From contig CAICTM010000305.1 in NCBI GenBank assembly GCA_903772945.1, forward strand, positions 1-64,000: 64,000 nucleotides of DNA, read 5' to 3'. Origin of the DNA: Seminavis robusta. Its lineage: Eukaryota > Bacillariophyta > Bacillariophyceae > Naviculales > Naviculaceae. Shown here piece by piece: positions 11,619 to 23,400 of the stretch (position 1 is the stretch's first letter; every line of letters starts with the position of its first letter). Made by a program: the position numbers and the translations under genes. The notes under the pieces were generated by a model, which ran no database searches, was not told the DNA's origin, and worked only from the letters and a program-made list of their open reading frames with translations.

Positions 11619-12425
11619 ATGGCCAACAACACCAACGTCCTACCTACATACCCACCACTCGCAACCCATGCAGCTGAACTCCGACTGTCTGGATTGAACT
11701 ACAGAGATCAGGAGAACATGGGAAATGCTTTCAAGCAGTATCTACTAACGTCTTATCTACCTCTTCCTTTCCATACCCAGTTCGTTGAAGCAGGAGTAAA
11801 GGAAGCAAAGAACGTTTCCAATACTGACAGAGCTGAACAGCTCAGGAGTGCATATGCTATTGTCCGTTCAGCAAGAGTGCATTCCATCGGTACTATTCGA
11901 GAACTGGGTTCCACTGACAAGATCGAAAAGCTTCTGGACAGTGCCAAGTTGCAGTACAAAACTCTAACAGAGGAAGCCAAGTCAGCCGACTTCAAAGGTC
12001 GCATTCAAGAGCTGGAAGTGTCAATGCGACAGGAACACTTCAAGCATAAAAGAGTCCACACTCTCAAACAGAATGTAGTCAACAATGCCGGGACCAACAA
12101 GAAGGAGAACCAGAGGCAGAGGAACACGGGTGTGCACAAGACCATGGCTGTTCGTGGGCGGATTGGGTATTCTTCTCTGAGGAAAAAGGAAAATGCAGAG
12201 GACCTTCTTGTCGAACTTGTCTTCCGACTTGGAGAGCAATCAAGAGCTGCGATGACAGCCCTTAATTACTCCGACAGGAGGAAGCATCTCAAGGACCTCG
12301 AGTATGCCCGTATCAAAGAAAACTGTGCCGATTTCACAGAAGCAGAGCGGAAGGCTCAACTTGAAGTGGCTCTAAAGGGCTTTGAAAAGCAATCAGAGGC
12401 ACCCTTCCTGTTGCCACAGACCTAA
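11619..12425 (+). CDS. Unknown helical, charged protein
   Basis: A 268-residue protein; the ATG at 11619 (CACAATGGCC) is the first ATG of the frame. It has no signal peptide or membrane segment. The sequence is mostly predicted helix with many K, E and R residues: an N-terminal segment with LSGLNYRDQENMGNAFKQYL, a middle segment rich in LE/KL heptads (residues about 90-145), a basic linker (NKKENQRQRN), and a C-terminal helix (KKENAEDLLVELVFRLGEQS). No known family is recognised. It begins 165 bp after the 3' LTR of the Copia element, so it may be a cargo, a neighbouring mobile-element protein or a host gene; I cannot decide. After the stop the same frame stays open into a GT-AG-like interval (12523-12603) and beyond to 12668, so the annotated end may not be the original one. 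Confidence 0.45.
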   Translation: MANNTNVLPTYPPLATHAAELRLSGLNYRDQENMGNAFKQYLLTSYLPLPFHTQFVEAGVKEAKNVSNTDRAEQLRSAYAIVRSARVHSIGTIRELGSTDKIEKLLDSAKLQYKTLTEEAKSADFKGRIQELEVSMRQEHFKHKRVHTLKQNVVNNAGTNKKENQRQRNTGVHKTMAVRGRIGYSSLRKKENAEDLLVELVFRLGEQSRAAMTALNYSDRRKHLKDLEYARIKENCADFTEAERKAQLEVALKGFEKQSEAPFLLPQT

Positions 12426-13291
12426 GAGATCCCTCTGCTGATACCAAAAGGAATTATTCATCCAATCTCTTATGGGAAGGTGCCAAGGTATCAACCACAA
12501 CAGCACAATATCCTCGTTTTTGGTGAGTGTCGCCATCCTCATTCTGCTGCTTGTACTGCTGTTTTCTCTTCATTTCACTGCTAACACCTTGAATGTTTTT
12601 CAGGGCGATTGATCCTAAGTGGGTATAGAAGAGATACCCAGGTCCTCTGCACCTCTGGGGTAACATGATAATAGAGCTCTGTTGCCATCTTTACTGTCAT
12701 GGCATGGTTGATGCTTTATTTCGAAGTGTGTTGAACTGAATGGGTGGCCGTTGTTTTCTTTTTCGGCGAGAGAACAGTGACGTCATGTGTACCAGGCCTA
12801 CTCGAGGAGCGCGTAGCAGATTTCTGAGTACCAGAAAAATGCTGCTTCTACGGAGATCCGGGAGCCATAGATTCATTCAATCCTTTAGTTGCACGGTAGT
12901 AAATTCATATTCTAGTTTCAGCATCGTAAAATTTTTAAAAGTAAATCTTTTAAATTAAAAATGTAGCACTTATCGTAGTAGACTCGACTCTAATGGCAAG
13001 CTAAGAAGCCCTAGCTAGCTGGTGGCGTGTGTAACTATGCATTCTCTGTCATATATGGTACAGAGTGATTCATCATTCCAGCCACATCATAGGAATTGGA
13101 GAGAGGACGCTTGGGAAGTGATGTGGCGATGCTTTGATGCAGCGGCTGCGCCGGTACCGGTTGCGAAGCGGATTGCAGGATGGAGGAGATGCAACACGGT
13201 ACTGGCTGGCAAGATTGATTGGTTTTGGTTGAAATGCTGCCTTGGCAATGTCTTGTGTGTTTTGTAATTGGCCAGCAAGGCAGTTGACTGT
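12426..13291. other. Gene-free stretch with a possible intron
   Basis: An interval 12523-12603 starts GTGAGTG and ends TTTTTCAG, a well-formed intron candidate. A palindromic TGACGTCA lies at 12778. An AT-rich tract (12928-12963, AAATTTTTAAAAG) may be a matrix-like or terminator-like region. No further gene is supported. Confidence 0.4.
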
Positions 13292-16200
13292 TTAGACATC
13301 AAATAGTCTCTGCTGTTGCGAGTCCACGTTTCCGTCCTTGGATTCTGACCATTTTCGTTTTCGAGAGGGTGTGAGCCTTTCCCAAGATTCTTGCAACTTT
13401 GCAATTTTGACTGGTTTGGCGATGATCTCATCAGCTCCTTTGGAGAGGAAGTGGTCGGTGTCTTCTGCCAAAACGTTACCCGTAACGCCCAAGATAAGAC
13501 CTCCGAAGCCAAGATCTCGGATTCTCTCCGTAGCATCAGGACCATTCATGATAGGCATCTCATAGCTGAGCAAGCAGAGTGGAGGAAGAAGATGAGATGC
13601 AAAGGTAAGTGACGAAGATACCGCATCATCCGACTAGGCGAGAATGGCGAGAATGGCGAGACTTACTCCATGAGAATGCAATCAAAGGGAACGTGGTTGC
13701 GGTCCTCTATGACGGCCCCAATATCGCCCTCAACCGCTCGAATGGCTGCTTCTCCATTGGTGGCAGTGTCACAAGTATGACCAGCTCGCTCGAGTAGGCG
13801 CACTAACATCTTTCGATTGGACATGACATCGTCGACGACAAGCACTCGACGTTCAGTGGGTTCAGGCGGCTCCTCGACAGACACGATAGATGCAGCCGTG
13901 CTGTCATCCATCGTTTTGCTTGGCTCAGAAGGAAGATGAAAGAGCGGAAGTTCAACCGTGAATGTGGTGCCGTGCCCAATTCCACCTGAGGTGACTGAAA
14001 CAGTTCCACCGTGCTGCTCGACGATACCCTTTGAAATGACGAGGCCTAAGCCACTGCCACCACCATTTTGCAATCGATTCACATCGAACTGAATGCCTTC
14101 GTTGAAGAGCTTGCCCAGTTGCTCCCTGGTCATGCCCACACCACTGTCCTTGAACTGGATCCGGATGGATCCGGCACGTCTAGGCTGTTGGGATTCATAA
14201 TCTGTTGGATTGTATGAGGACGGAAGCTGGTAGGAGGGGAGGCCGTCGCGCACATGGATAGCCCTGACGTTGATTGTACCATCCGGTGGTGTGAACTGCA
14301 TCGGCAGAAGCGTTGATGAAGGGTCAGTATGCAGTTAGTTAGTCAGATAACACATCTCGAACTCTCGCTTGAATGTGCTTACCTTAAGGGCATTGGAGAT
14401 GATGTTTCTGAATACTTGTCCCAACTTTGTCCCGTCGCCAATGACGGTCGTGGCCTCCAACTCGGCAGCACAATGAACTCCACTTTCAAAGTCGCGTAGT
14501 GAACCCGATCGAGGCCTTCCAAGGTGAGCTTCGCCGTTAAGGCTCTTTGGTCTCCCTCTTGAATCATCTTGTTTCAGCCTTAATGCAACGTGAGACCCCA
14601 AGGCTTGAACCTGAAATTGCTGAATCGTCTTGCTGATCAAAGTCCAAATGGGCACATTGTCGAGCTCCAGCTTCAACGTAGAGGATTCAACCTTGTCATA
14701 GTCAAGTATGTCATTGAGCATCTGAACAGCTGTGTTCGCATTCTCTTGAACATCCACGCACACCTCATGCAAGAAGGTATCCTCCTTTTTTTTTGCGTCG
14801 GCAGACGAGGAAGCTTGGTCACAGCTGAAAAGGTTGTGTTGGGGCGAAGAGGGCTTCTTTCCTCCTCGAAGCTCATCTTCAATGAGTTCCAGACCCATGA
14901 CAACTGTGTTGAGTGGTGTGCGTATTTCGTGCGACACAAATCGCATGTACTGCCGTTTGATCTCCATGATGTTCTGTCGATAAGAGACCTCGTACCTCAT
15001 CAGCCAGTCATATGTCAGGAAGATACCAGTGCAGATGGCAATCGTTAGGACAAATCCCAAGGCCACAACCCAAGGACTGCTGGTCCGGAAGGCACTCATC
15101 ATTTTAGTTGTGGGGTAAACGGTCAGCACATACTTGACGGACGCTTCGGACTCGGTCATATAGTCATCCAGGACGACGGAACGTGCCAAGTGGTCAAAGG
15201 CAATCTCATGCAAGTCGCCATCACCCAGCAAAACTGGTTGTCCATGCTGTATATCAAAGGAGTATGTCTGAGTATCTGTGGAAATGACACAGATCAGCCC
15301 ATCCACGTAGTCAGGAACAATGTTCTTCAGGACATCCTCCCACAGAATGACAGTGGACGTGATCCCTACGAGGGTATTGGGATCATGTGCCGGATAGACT
15401 GGAGTGTAGATCAATCCTGCTGGTCCTTTGACATGCAAGAGTTCAAACATGTCCGAGACAACAAGGCAAGGACGCGATGAGTTCTTCTCGTCCGTATTGT
15501 TGCCCAACATCGTTGGCATCTTGTCTTCGTGATAGTTGGCACAATCCAACATTGAGTCCACAGCCGCTCTGCGGAATGGTTCTGCGCGCAGGTTGACGAG
15601 CAAATGCTTGGATCTCTTGTGTCCCACTTCAATCAATGGCACCAGAGCGGTATGGTTGGAAGTGCCATTGTAATCATTGGGTTCCGTGTCATGAAGACGC
15701 CCATCCTTGTATTGAGTAGTGTTCACTCCAACTTCCTTCTTCCAGATTCCGAAACCAAAGTCAGAGTAGCCCACATGATCTTCAAAGTCCTTGGTACGAT
15801 ACATGTTATCCATGAAGTCTTCAAAGGCACTGACATTGACCTTGTCGGGATCTACCAAAGGCGCCAATCCGTGTTCATTCGACAAGGACATTCCCGCCAA
15901 CTGCTTATTCAATTCGGTGTATCCGTAGAGTTCCACAAAGGGCCACTGATGGGCATCGGGAAAGGCAAAACTCATGATGCTCGCCATGAACAGGCCACCC
16001 TCGATCTTGCGATGGGCAATGGCCTGAGCACCTTGGACGGCACTCGCGGCGACCGACTCGTAGGTCTCACGACCAACGTCGGTCTCCAATCGAGAAATCA
16101 CCGTGTAGGACGTCGAGGAGCACATGGCGGCGGCCGTCGCCAGGCTCAGAACAAACACGGTCCGCAACAAGACGGTCCTGGTCAACCTGACTTGAGGGCA

Positions 16201-16365
16201 TGAGCATGATGATGCATCGGAAGGAGGGGGGGAAGGGTCCGCAGAGTTGCTCATCATGGAACCAGAGCAAGTGCTTTTATCGCCGTAGTTGCTACCTTCT
16301 TCTTCGGGCCCACCGCTTGGGATGGTAATGGTAGATCCAACTTGAGGAAGTAGGTCAGTAGACAT
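13292..16365 (-). CDS. Membrane hybrid histidine kinase with receiver domain (3 exons)
   Basis: Exons by eye: 16365-14383, 14295-13667 and 13565-13292; introns are GTAAGC...GCAG and GTAAGT...CAG, in frame, giving 961 residues. Domains in order: Ser-rich cytosolic N-terminus; TM1 (about 62-84); a CHASE-like extracytoplasmic sensor (about 85-430) with NHT and NNT sites; TM2 (about 431-455); HisKA with the H-box FVSHEIRTPLN (phospho-His 479); an HATPase with N-box QVFRNIISNALK, G1 DSGVGM and G2 GSGLGLVISKG; and a receiver domain (RVLVVDD, LMDYEMPIMNG, GVTGN, AKPV). All catalytic boxes are present, so an active phosphorelay kinase is expected: autophosphorylation on His, then transfer to Asp 871. 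The Asp codon is split GA|C by intron 2. The ligand is unknown. No partner HPt or response regulator is nearby. Confidence 0.9.
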
Positions 16366-17502
16366 GCTTGGGGTATGGAAGAAAAAGTAGCGTTTCTCAC
16401 GGTCTCAATATCGGGCTGATTGCATCACATCAAAACACAACAGACACAACAACAATGTTGTTAGTGCGGTCATTTCCTTGCCACCGGGACGAAGCGGACC
16501 TCGAGAGGCACCTACCGTTTTTCGCAATTGAGAATTGTGAGAAAAGTCTTCTTCCTTCTTCCCTGAGTTTCGAGCTAATAGCTATCCATCAGCAAATATG
16601 CGGAAGCCTAATACACTGGAGCTGCAAGCGACAGTTTCGGTTGATGGCTAATGATGCACTTTTGTCCTTGTGTCACGTCTTGTGTTACTTGTGTCCCAAC
16701 AGTTCTAGAGCAGTATACCCGTTCGTGTAGGAAACAAGCGAGACAGTGGCTGTGCGCTCGAGTGCGACAGCAGCTTTTCCCTCGCCTGAACACCTGAACC
16801 GAACTCGATAGGCTGTGCGCCAAAGTGCGAGAGCGTCTAGCTAGTGCTACAAAGAATCAAGGACTGTAGATGGATACAATTGGATACCCAGATGTGGAAG
16901 CTGGGAGACACCCAAGAAAGGAGTGACTATGACTTTCGTTGATACCTATTGCCTCGTCCTATTGCCTTTGACATAGCCTCTTACAAAGGCTCGTCCGCAC
17001 GGTTGGGAGCAAAGACTACAGTAGTGGACTCTCCAGAATGCTACTTATCCAATAGAAAAAAGGAGCTTGGTAAGTGTCATTCGACCCCCTTCTAGTAGTG
17101 TTCCTTCGAGGCGCAAGCTCTGTCGCATTTGTTCGTAGTTTTGTAAAAAGTTGCTCCTCAGTACTCAAATGGCTCTGACGTCAGGGTCTGTAAGAGTCTC
17201 CCATTGTCTTCTAAAGAAAGCTGCATTTTGTTTTGCTGGACCAAAGAAGCCTAAGTTATTAGAAGGATGCCGGCATGTATATTTGTCAGTTTGTCAGTGA
17301 TCGGATCGAATTGCCCACACCACGCCCCAAACCTAACTCTTATAATACGTCATACTGTACTCTGATGGATCCGACTTACGAGCAAAACAAGAAAAATTCA
17401 AAATATGACCTTTTTATGATCATTTCCGAATTGTTAAAGTAAATACTAGAGCTTCGGTGAAAATTCGCATATGTTTCGATTAAAAACAGATATTATCGGC
17501 CC
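16366..17502. other. Upstream region of the kinase gene
   Basis: No gene is seen. It includes the 5' flank of the minus-strand kinase, a TGACGTCA palindrome at 17176-17183 (811 bp upstream of the start) and AT-rich sequence near 17390-17490. Confidence 0.4.
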
Positions 17503-17544
17503 ATTCGCTACACGGAACTTCTCTCTGGTTTCCGTGTAGCGAAT
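17503..17544. repeat. Perfect 15-bp inverted repeat
   Basis: ATTCGCTACACGGAA (17503-17517), a 12-base spacer, then TTCCGTGTAGCGAAT (17530-17544). All 15 pairs match. It may be a small foldback element or a hairpin RNA. It lies about 150 bp from the MITE-like element but does not share its termini. Confidence 0.85.
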
Positions 17545-17694
17545 AGCCGACCCCTCGCAATCATAACTTTCTACATTCTACACCTCTATCTAGACTAGTC
17601 TAGCTAAAAATCGTGTGACACCAAGACACCCCTCACTGCCCGAATTGCCCCAAAGAAATCGCGGAATGAAAACTGGAGGAAATCACCGGATCCG

Positions 17695-18014
17695 GGACGA
17701 TCCGGCAATTAGCTAGTTATGAATCACGACTGAAAGGTTGCTTGAAGAATTAGGCAACCGTCAGTTGCCTAAATCTAGGCAATTGCCTAAATAGTTGCCT
17801 ATTTATAGGCAATTGCCTAAACTGTTGCCTAATGCTTCGAGAAACAACCCGTTAAATGCTAGTAACGGTTGCTTAAATCCTAGCTGTTGCCTAAACCGTT
17901 GCCTATTTTTCAACGGTCGCCTAAACTGTCGCCTAATCATATTTAAAGCACGTTTGACGACAGTTCTATTCAGTCGTGAAACTGACGTCACAAATCCCAA
18001 TTGCCGGATCGTCC
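17695..18014. mobile_element. MITE-like element with internal GTTGCCTAAA array
   Basis: A 320 bp unit bounded by perfect 16-bp terminal inverted repeats, GGACGATCCGGCAATT (17695-17710) and its complement (17999-18014). A second inverted pair, TCACGACTGAA, lies about 20 bases inside each end. The interior (17752-17935) holds about ten copies of GTTGCCTAAA or its complement, two of them fused into the 14-base palindrome TAGGCAATTGCCTA. There is no coding sequence. The target duplication is unclear (CGG on each side is possible). No autonomous partner is in the window. Confidence 0.65.
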
Positions 18015-18494
18015 GGCGGAATTCCACGAGCGTAGCAGGTGAGTGACTGAGACTAAAGGGATCGCGAGTGACGGCCGCTCAGTTTTTAGAATTCTGTGGA
18101 GTCGAGTCGATGCGATGGGATGGGTAGTAGGGTAACGTTACGGTTAAGGATGTCATTTACTTTTAAAATCGTAATTTACCTCACCTACCTTTCAAGCACA
18201 ATGTATGTTGTCTAGCAGGGAGCCCAAAGAAACTGGAGGAATTTTAAGGTGCATCCGTAGACTTTTAGGTGTCTGTACCGGTCCATAGGTGCGTAGACAC
18301 AGGCGGAAGATACATATGACAAACAGTACACCGAAGATTTGATTCGATTCGATTCATGACCTGACCTATACCGGTTAAGCTTGCAGCGCTGCTTTTGTCC
18401 AAGAGGCATTCTCTCCCTTCAGGTGCTACCGTACGCTAGACTAACAAACGAGAGGCAAAGACACGGACCAGTTCGTTTGGTTTGAGCCATACAT

Positions 18495-18546
18495 CTACCG
18501 GTACCGGTAGCTAGCTAGCTAGCTAGCTAGCTAGTAGCTAGCTAGT
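18495..18546. repeat. (GCTA)n microsatellite
   Basis: A short tract of GCTA repeats preceded by CCGGTACCGGTA. CTAGCTAG-type runs recur elsewhere (43683, 58229). Confidence 0.9.
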
Positions 18547-20481
18547 GTGGCATCATTTTGACTTTTTGGCTGGTGATTCCATGATTCAAGCAGAAATTCA
18601 TAGGCAAACGGGAAATGGAAACAGAGAAATCTTAGCTAATACGTGAGCATGCTATTGCTTGATCTTCATTCATTGCTTCAAAGCCCCCCGCCCCCAGTGC
18701 AAGCAAGCTCGAAGTTTCCAGTAGCCTTGCCATACATGCAGTGATCACCGACAATGTGGTCCTTCAAGTCACCCAATTGTTCGCACGCTCGCAGGCCTCT
18801 CTGCAGCTTTTTCCATGTCACTGGCTTCACCAGGGCCACATGCTTTCTCTCTGGTTCTGGGCATTGTGCACTCCACAGGGCGGTGATTGTGAAAACGACC
18901 GGTCCTCTTGAAGAGCTCGGCAAGTTTCAAGAACCTGCCATTCGTTTCCAAAGGTCTTTAGCTAAAGTTGAAGGATCAAAATGAGAGCTAGCCAGTTCCA
19001 TGATGAGCCACCAACTTACTTGTGAGGACAACATCCTCCCAAGAGACCCTTGCTGCCACCATCCACCTCATAGTTTGCACTGCCTGTCTTGACACCAAGG
19101 GTATCTTTGACAGTTTAGTTAACAATAGATATCCCTCCAAGCTCATTTAGACGCATCAACAAGGGGACACCCCAAAGCAACAACAGTAACATGTAGCTAT
19201 TTTGTCCCTAACCCTACATCTACTTTGTGAAGCTATTTTGTGCCTAACCCTATTCACAACAGAGTTGAGTCCCTTTCATTACATGACTCGATATGCTTCT
19301 AAGTTCCAGAAATTTCGCGCTGCCTAAGTACATCGCTGTTTTTTTCGTTTCCGTCCGAGGTATTTAGGAGTTTATATCATCTCCATATTGGTATAAGTGT
19401 TAATGATCACTCCCCTCATTTTTATATGCTGCCCCGCGTAAACAGTTAACTGCTCAAGGTGCGGTACGGTATACACAAAGATCGATTCACTCGACTCCCC
19501 ATCATTCATTGGTTTTCGAGTGAAGGAAAGAAAGAAAGGAAAGACGACGTTGTGTGTTGGATGAAACAGATCCGATCGCATCGACGGCAGGCAAAATTGT
19601 TTTGAACTGTGTTTCCGGTTTTCTGGGGTAGTAGTGGTTGGAACGATACTGCTGTACTGTAGTCAGACAACTGGACAGACGGAGTGCTTTATCTCAGGAG
19701 CTTTCTTTCTTGTTGTTGTTGTTGTTCTGGCAGAGAAGTTTCCCGAGTCGAGTCGGAACAATCTGCAAGTGGGGCTCTTGTCGTCGTTGCTACTGTTGTT
19801 GCAGGAGGAGGAGGGAGTTGGCACAACAACAATCCGAAAGTGGCAATCAGGCAAGCAGACCTCCTCAAAAATTCACCAATCCGCTCAAGTTTGACTAGAC
19901 TGCACGATCGATAACCAATCAACCAACCAGCAGAGGAAAGATTGAAAAGAAACACGCATTTTGAGCGATCCAACTTGGCTTCTTGGTAGGTTCTTTCTTT
20001 GTAGCTACTGTGTGATATGGAGGGAAATGGCAGGCAGGGAGAGAGGGGCTTGTGGGGAGTGTTGACTGGCAAGGGCGAGGCAGAAGCTGAGAATGCGGCA
20101 ACTAGCAAGAGTTGCAGTGAGAAAGGTGGAAAGAATACCAATGCGCCGCCATCAAAAGAGGAATCAGACAGGCATTCATTGCTCATCAATGATATCAATT
20201 ACAATCTACTTTTGTTGCAGTCTTCGTGGCAAACAGACGACGTGGCAGCAGCAGACAGGAATGTGGCAATGGACGAGATGCCGATTCCATTCTGATCCCC
20301 ATCCCACTCGGAACCCATCACTCTCTCAGCCTAGCACAACCCCCTCAGTGCCTTTCTCGCTGTGCAAAAGCTCCACCCGACACACACTGTCCACAGTCTC
20401 CATGTATCTACACCATGATCATTCTCAACTTGCCTTGTCTTGTTCTTCTATAGGTTCTTCTTCCCTTTTCATTCATTCAAC
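18547..20481. other. Gene-poor stretch upstream of the PT-rich protein gene
   Basis: A short frame at 18678-18923 (minus) lacks any recognisable family. A direct repeat, AGCTATTTTGTxCCTAACCC, occurs at about 19196 and 19231; its CCTAACCCTA core resembles two telomere-type units but is too short to call. TTGTTGTTGTTG low complexity lies near 19710 and 19790. The right end is the likely 5' untranslated region of the next gene. Confidence 0.4.
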
Positions 20482-23400
20482 ATGACCCACCAATCTACAT
20501 CACACACAACAATGCTACTGGCACTACTAGCATTGCTCATGACACAAGTGGCAGGACAAGGTGCTTTCAATCCGGGAAACCAACAGACCAGTGATGTCAT
20601 TATAGTGGACGGATTCGTCGACACGGAAACATGTCATGATCATTTGTTACAAGCCGATGCCATGGGAAACAATGACGGAAAGCTACAGGCCGATGAATTT
20701 GTGGAATTCGCACAACTGCAGGCACCCAGTGGACAACTCGACAATATTGAAGACTACCAATCCATGCCACTCGTCATGCAAGCAACCTTTGTCACTCTCA
20801 CGTGCTTGTGTAGAGATGAACGATTTGGAGGAGACTCGAGAGATGTCAATTGCTGTTTGGGAATCGATGCACACATTTCCATTGTGGGTAACGAAGAAGG
20901 GAGTACTTCCCAAGAAAAGACACGACTCTTTGCCACGTGCTTCTTGACGGACCAAGCCATTGTACAAGTCATTAGCAGTGAACCTCCCAGTGACTCGCCC
21001 ACAAATCCACCCACCGATGCACCGACCAAGATGCCGACAACCGGCACGCCTTCTACTGCGCCATCGGCACTGCCGACCAACAGTCCTTCCAATAGTCCGA
21101 CGGTTAGTCCTTCCAGAACGCCCACCATGGCGCCCACCACGGCTGCTCCCGTCGTGACACCGACGACATCTCCAACCACGGAAGCACCGACGGATGTGCC
21201 TACCATGATGCTGACGACGCAGATTCCAACCTCATTGGCGCCCATTGTTTCACCCACAAGTTCTCCCATTGTTACACCCACATCCAATCCTCCCACTTCA
21301 CCACCTTCTTCCGCATCACCCACTACTCCGGTGACTCCTGTTCCAGTCTATACACAAATCGCCAATGTCGTCTACACCATTGCCGTAGCCAATGCATCCA
21401 TTACCAATGTCAACTCGACGGTCTACGAACCCGATCTCATCAATGCCATGGATCAACTCGCATCCACTGTTGTGACGAGTGTCTTTGTGCCAGAAAGGCG
21501 GCGCAATCTACAAGTCAGACTCTCGCTTCCAACAGAAGTTGCGACCTATGAAGTCACTAGTAAGTATCGATCGCACTGAATATGATAGCCATTTCAAGTC
21601 CAGTTCTTGGTTGTCTAACGTTTATTCTCGTTATCAGATTGCACGGCTGGATTGGCAGGTGACAATGATCGATGTGAGAATGTAGCGCATGAAATCACCA
21701 TGATTGATACTGTCGAATTGAACCCGGATGAAGTGGCGGATTTTGAAACGGCGCTGCTCAATGCCATTTTGAGAGGAGAACTGCAGGCCAATCTACCTTC
21801 CGACTCGATTGTGAAAATATTGACCGGCATGGACCCCAATGTTCCAATCCAAGTTGTGGGGCCGTCACCATCCGATGCCGAAGTGGTGGACGAAGGATTG
21901 TCGGGAGGAGCCACGGCTGGAATTGTTCTTGCGGCCCTGGTACTCACGATATTCCCGATTGCCTTGTATTTGGCCATGCGACAAAACAATGAAGAAAAGG
22001 AACCGTATGGCGCCTACGAACCACACGATGCCGTGTCCACGGATGGGATCCATCCAACCGCTGATGAACACGATGTGGAAGTGCCAACGACGCCACAAAA
22101 AGTACAGTCCATTGGAGGAGGTGTGGCAGCCACTCTTGGAGCGGCGCCTAGTGATTATGGCAAGACATCTGCCTACCCTCCTGCTACTAAGGAACCCACA
22201 CCGACCGGCAGTATCAAGCAAGTTCACAAAGTTCCACCCGTGAGTCCTGAACGAGAGACACCGGATCAAAACTCGTTTGACGAGGGCCATTCTGCCTCGA
22301 GTTCCAATGCCGGTAGCTCGGGTTGGTCGTCTAGCGCTGGTTTGTCAAGTCTCAACACGGGTAGCGCCGAAGATTCTATGGATATGTTAAATTCTCCACA
22401 AGGATCTTCTCTGGCGGCAATTGGAGCTGCCAGTGCGGTGGCAAGGCGCGTCGAAAACCGAAGAAACATTTCACCGTAAGTAGTCCTGTTGGAAGTATTT
22501 CCTCTGACGACGGTGCTATACATCAGCTAACACTTGCATCTCTCTTCTTCATTAGAATGAGTGCCGGCATTCAAGAGCTCGACGTTCCTGCTGGAGCCGT
22601 ATCGAGAAACGATTTGGACAATGCCATTGAGGCTGGTGATTGGGCTGCTGTGGGTGCAACAGCGGCACTCTTGGCGGCTGCTTCAGACTCACAGTCCGCT
22701 TCATCCAAGAGCCGAACAAGTCGAAATAGTCGAAGTCAAAACACGTCGGTATCGAGTGTCGATGCCCAGAGAGCAGCGGAGCTTGATCACTTGGTCGACG
22801 CTGGAGATTGGGAAGGTGTAGTTTTGGCGGCGGCCAAGTTTGAAGCACAAGAAGGCTCCATCCGTTCAGGGACCGCATCTTCCGCAAGGTCATCGTCAAT
22901 AGGCTCCGAAGGCACTCGATCTGGGACAGGATCGGGCACATTTACTCCCAGTGTCTCAACGAGTGTCAGCGAAAGTGCATCGAAAGCACAGAAACGAGAC
23001 GAAATTCGGCAAGAAGTGGAAGCCTTGGTACGTCGTGTTGTACCAGAAGAGCTTGACAACGTTAATGAAATGATGCTGCAATTCAAAGGCCGCGAAGAAG
23101 AGTTGGTGGAAACATTGAGGACCATGCAAGAAAGAGCAGTGGCGCAAAAGGCACGCACAGCTGGCCACAAAGCAGCCAAACAAGAGGCTCGCCGCACAGT
23201 TCAGAGAGGGGGGATCCCAGGTGCCGCTCCTCCAGCCCCTGCACCAGCATCTTCCCCGGCTGGCCAAGATGCATCATCAAGTCGAGAAGCACAGTCTTCT
23301 TCCTCCGACCCATCCTCGGACGCCTTGACCGGATCACCGCCAAGGAATCGAACGGCACTGGAGCAAGCAATTGAAGCCGGCGATTGGGAAGCTGTCGGAG

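Noticed and set aside
17795-18046. 83-codon frame inside the MITE-like element
   Set aside because: It consists of the GTTGCCTAAA repeats read through; no protein features.
18678-18984. Overlapping short frames on both strands
   Set aside because: They are 60-80 codons long with no domain, signal or homologous pattern. Possibly a gene relic, but not supportable.
19196-19255. CCTAACCCTA steps as interstitial telomere repeats
   Set aside because: Only about two units in each of two places, within a longer direct repeat; too short.
20017-20295. 92-codon frame as an upstream exon of the PT-rich protein
   Set aside because: The composition is not like a signal or domain, and the ATG at 20482 already gives a good signal peptide; it is more likely 5' untranslated sequence.
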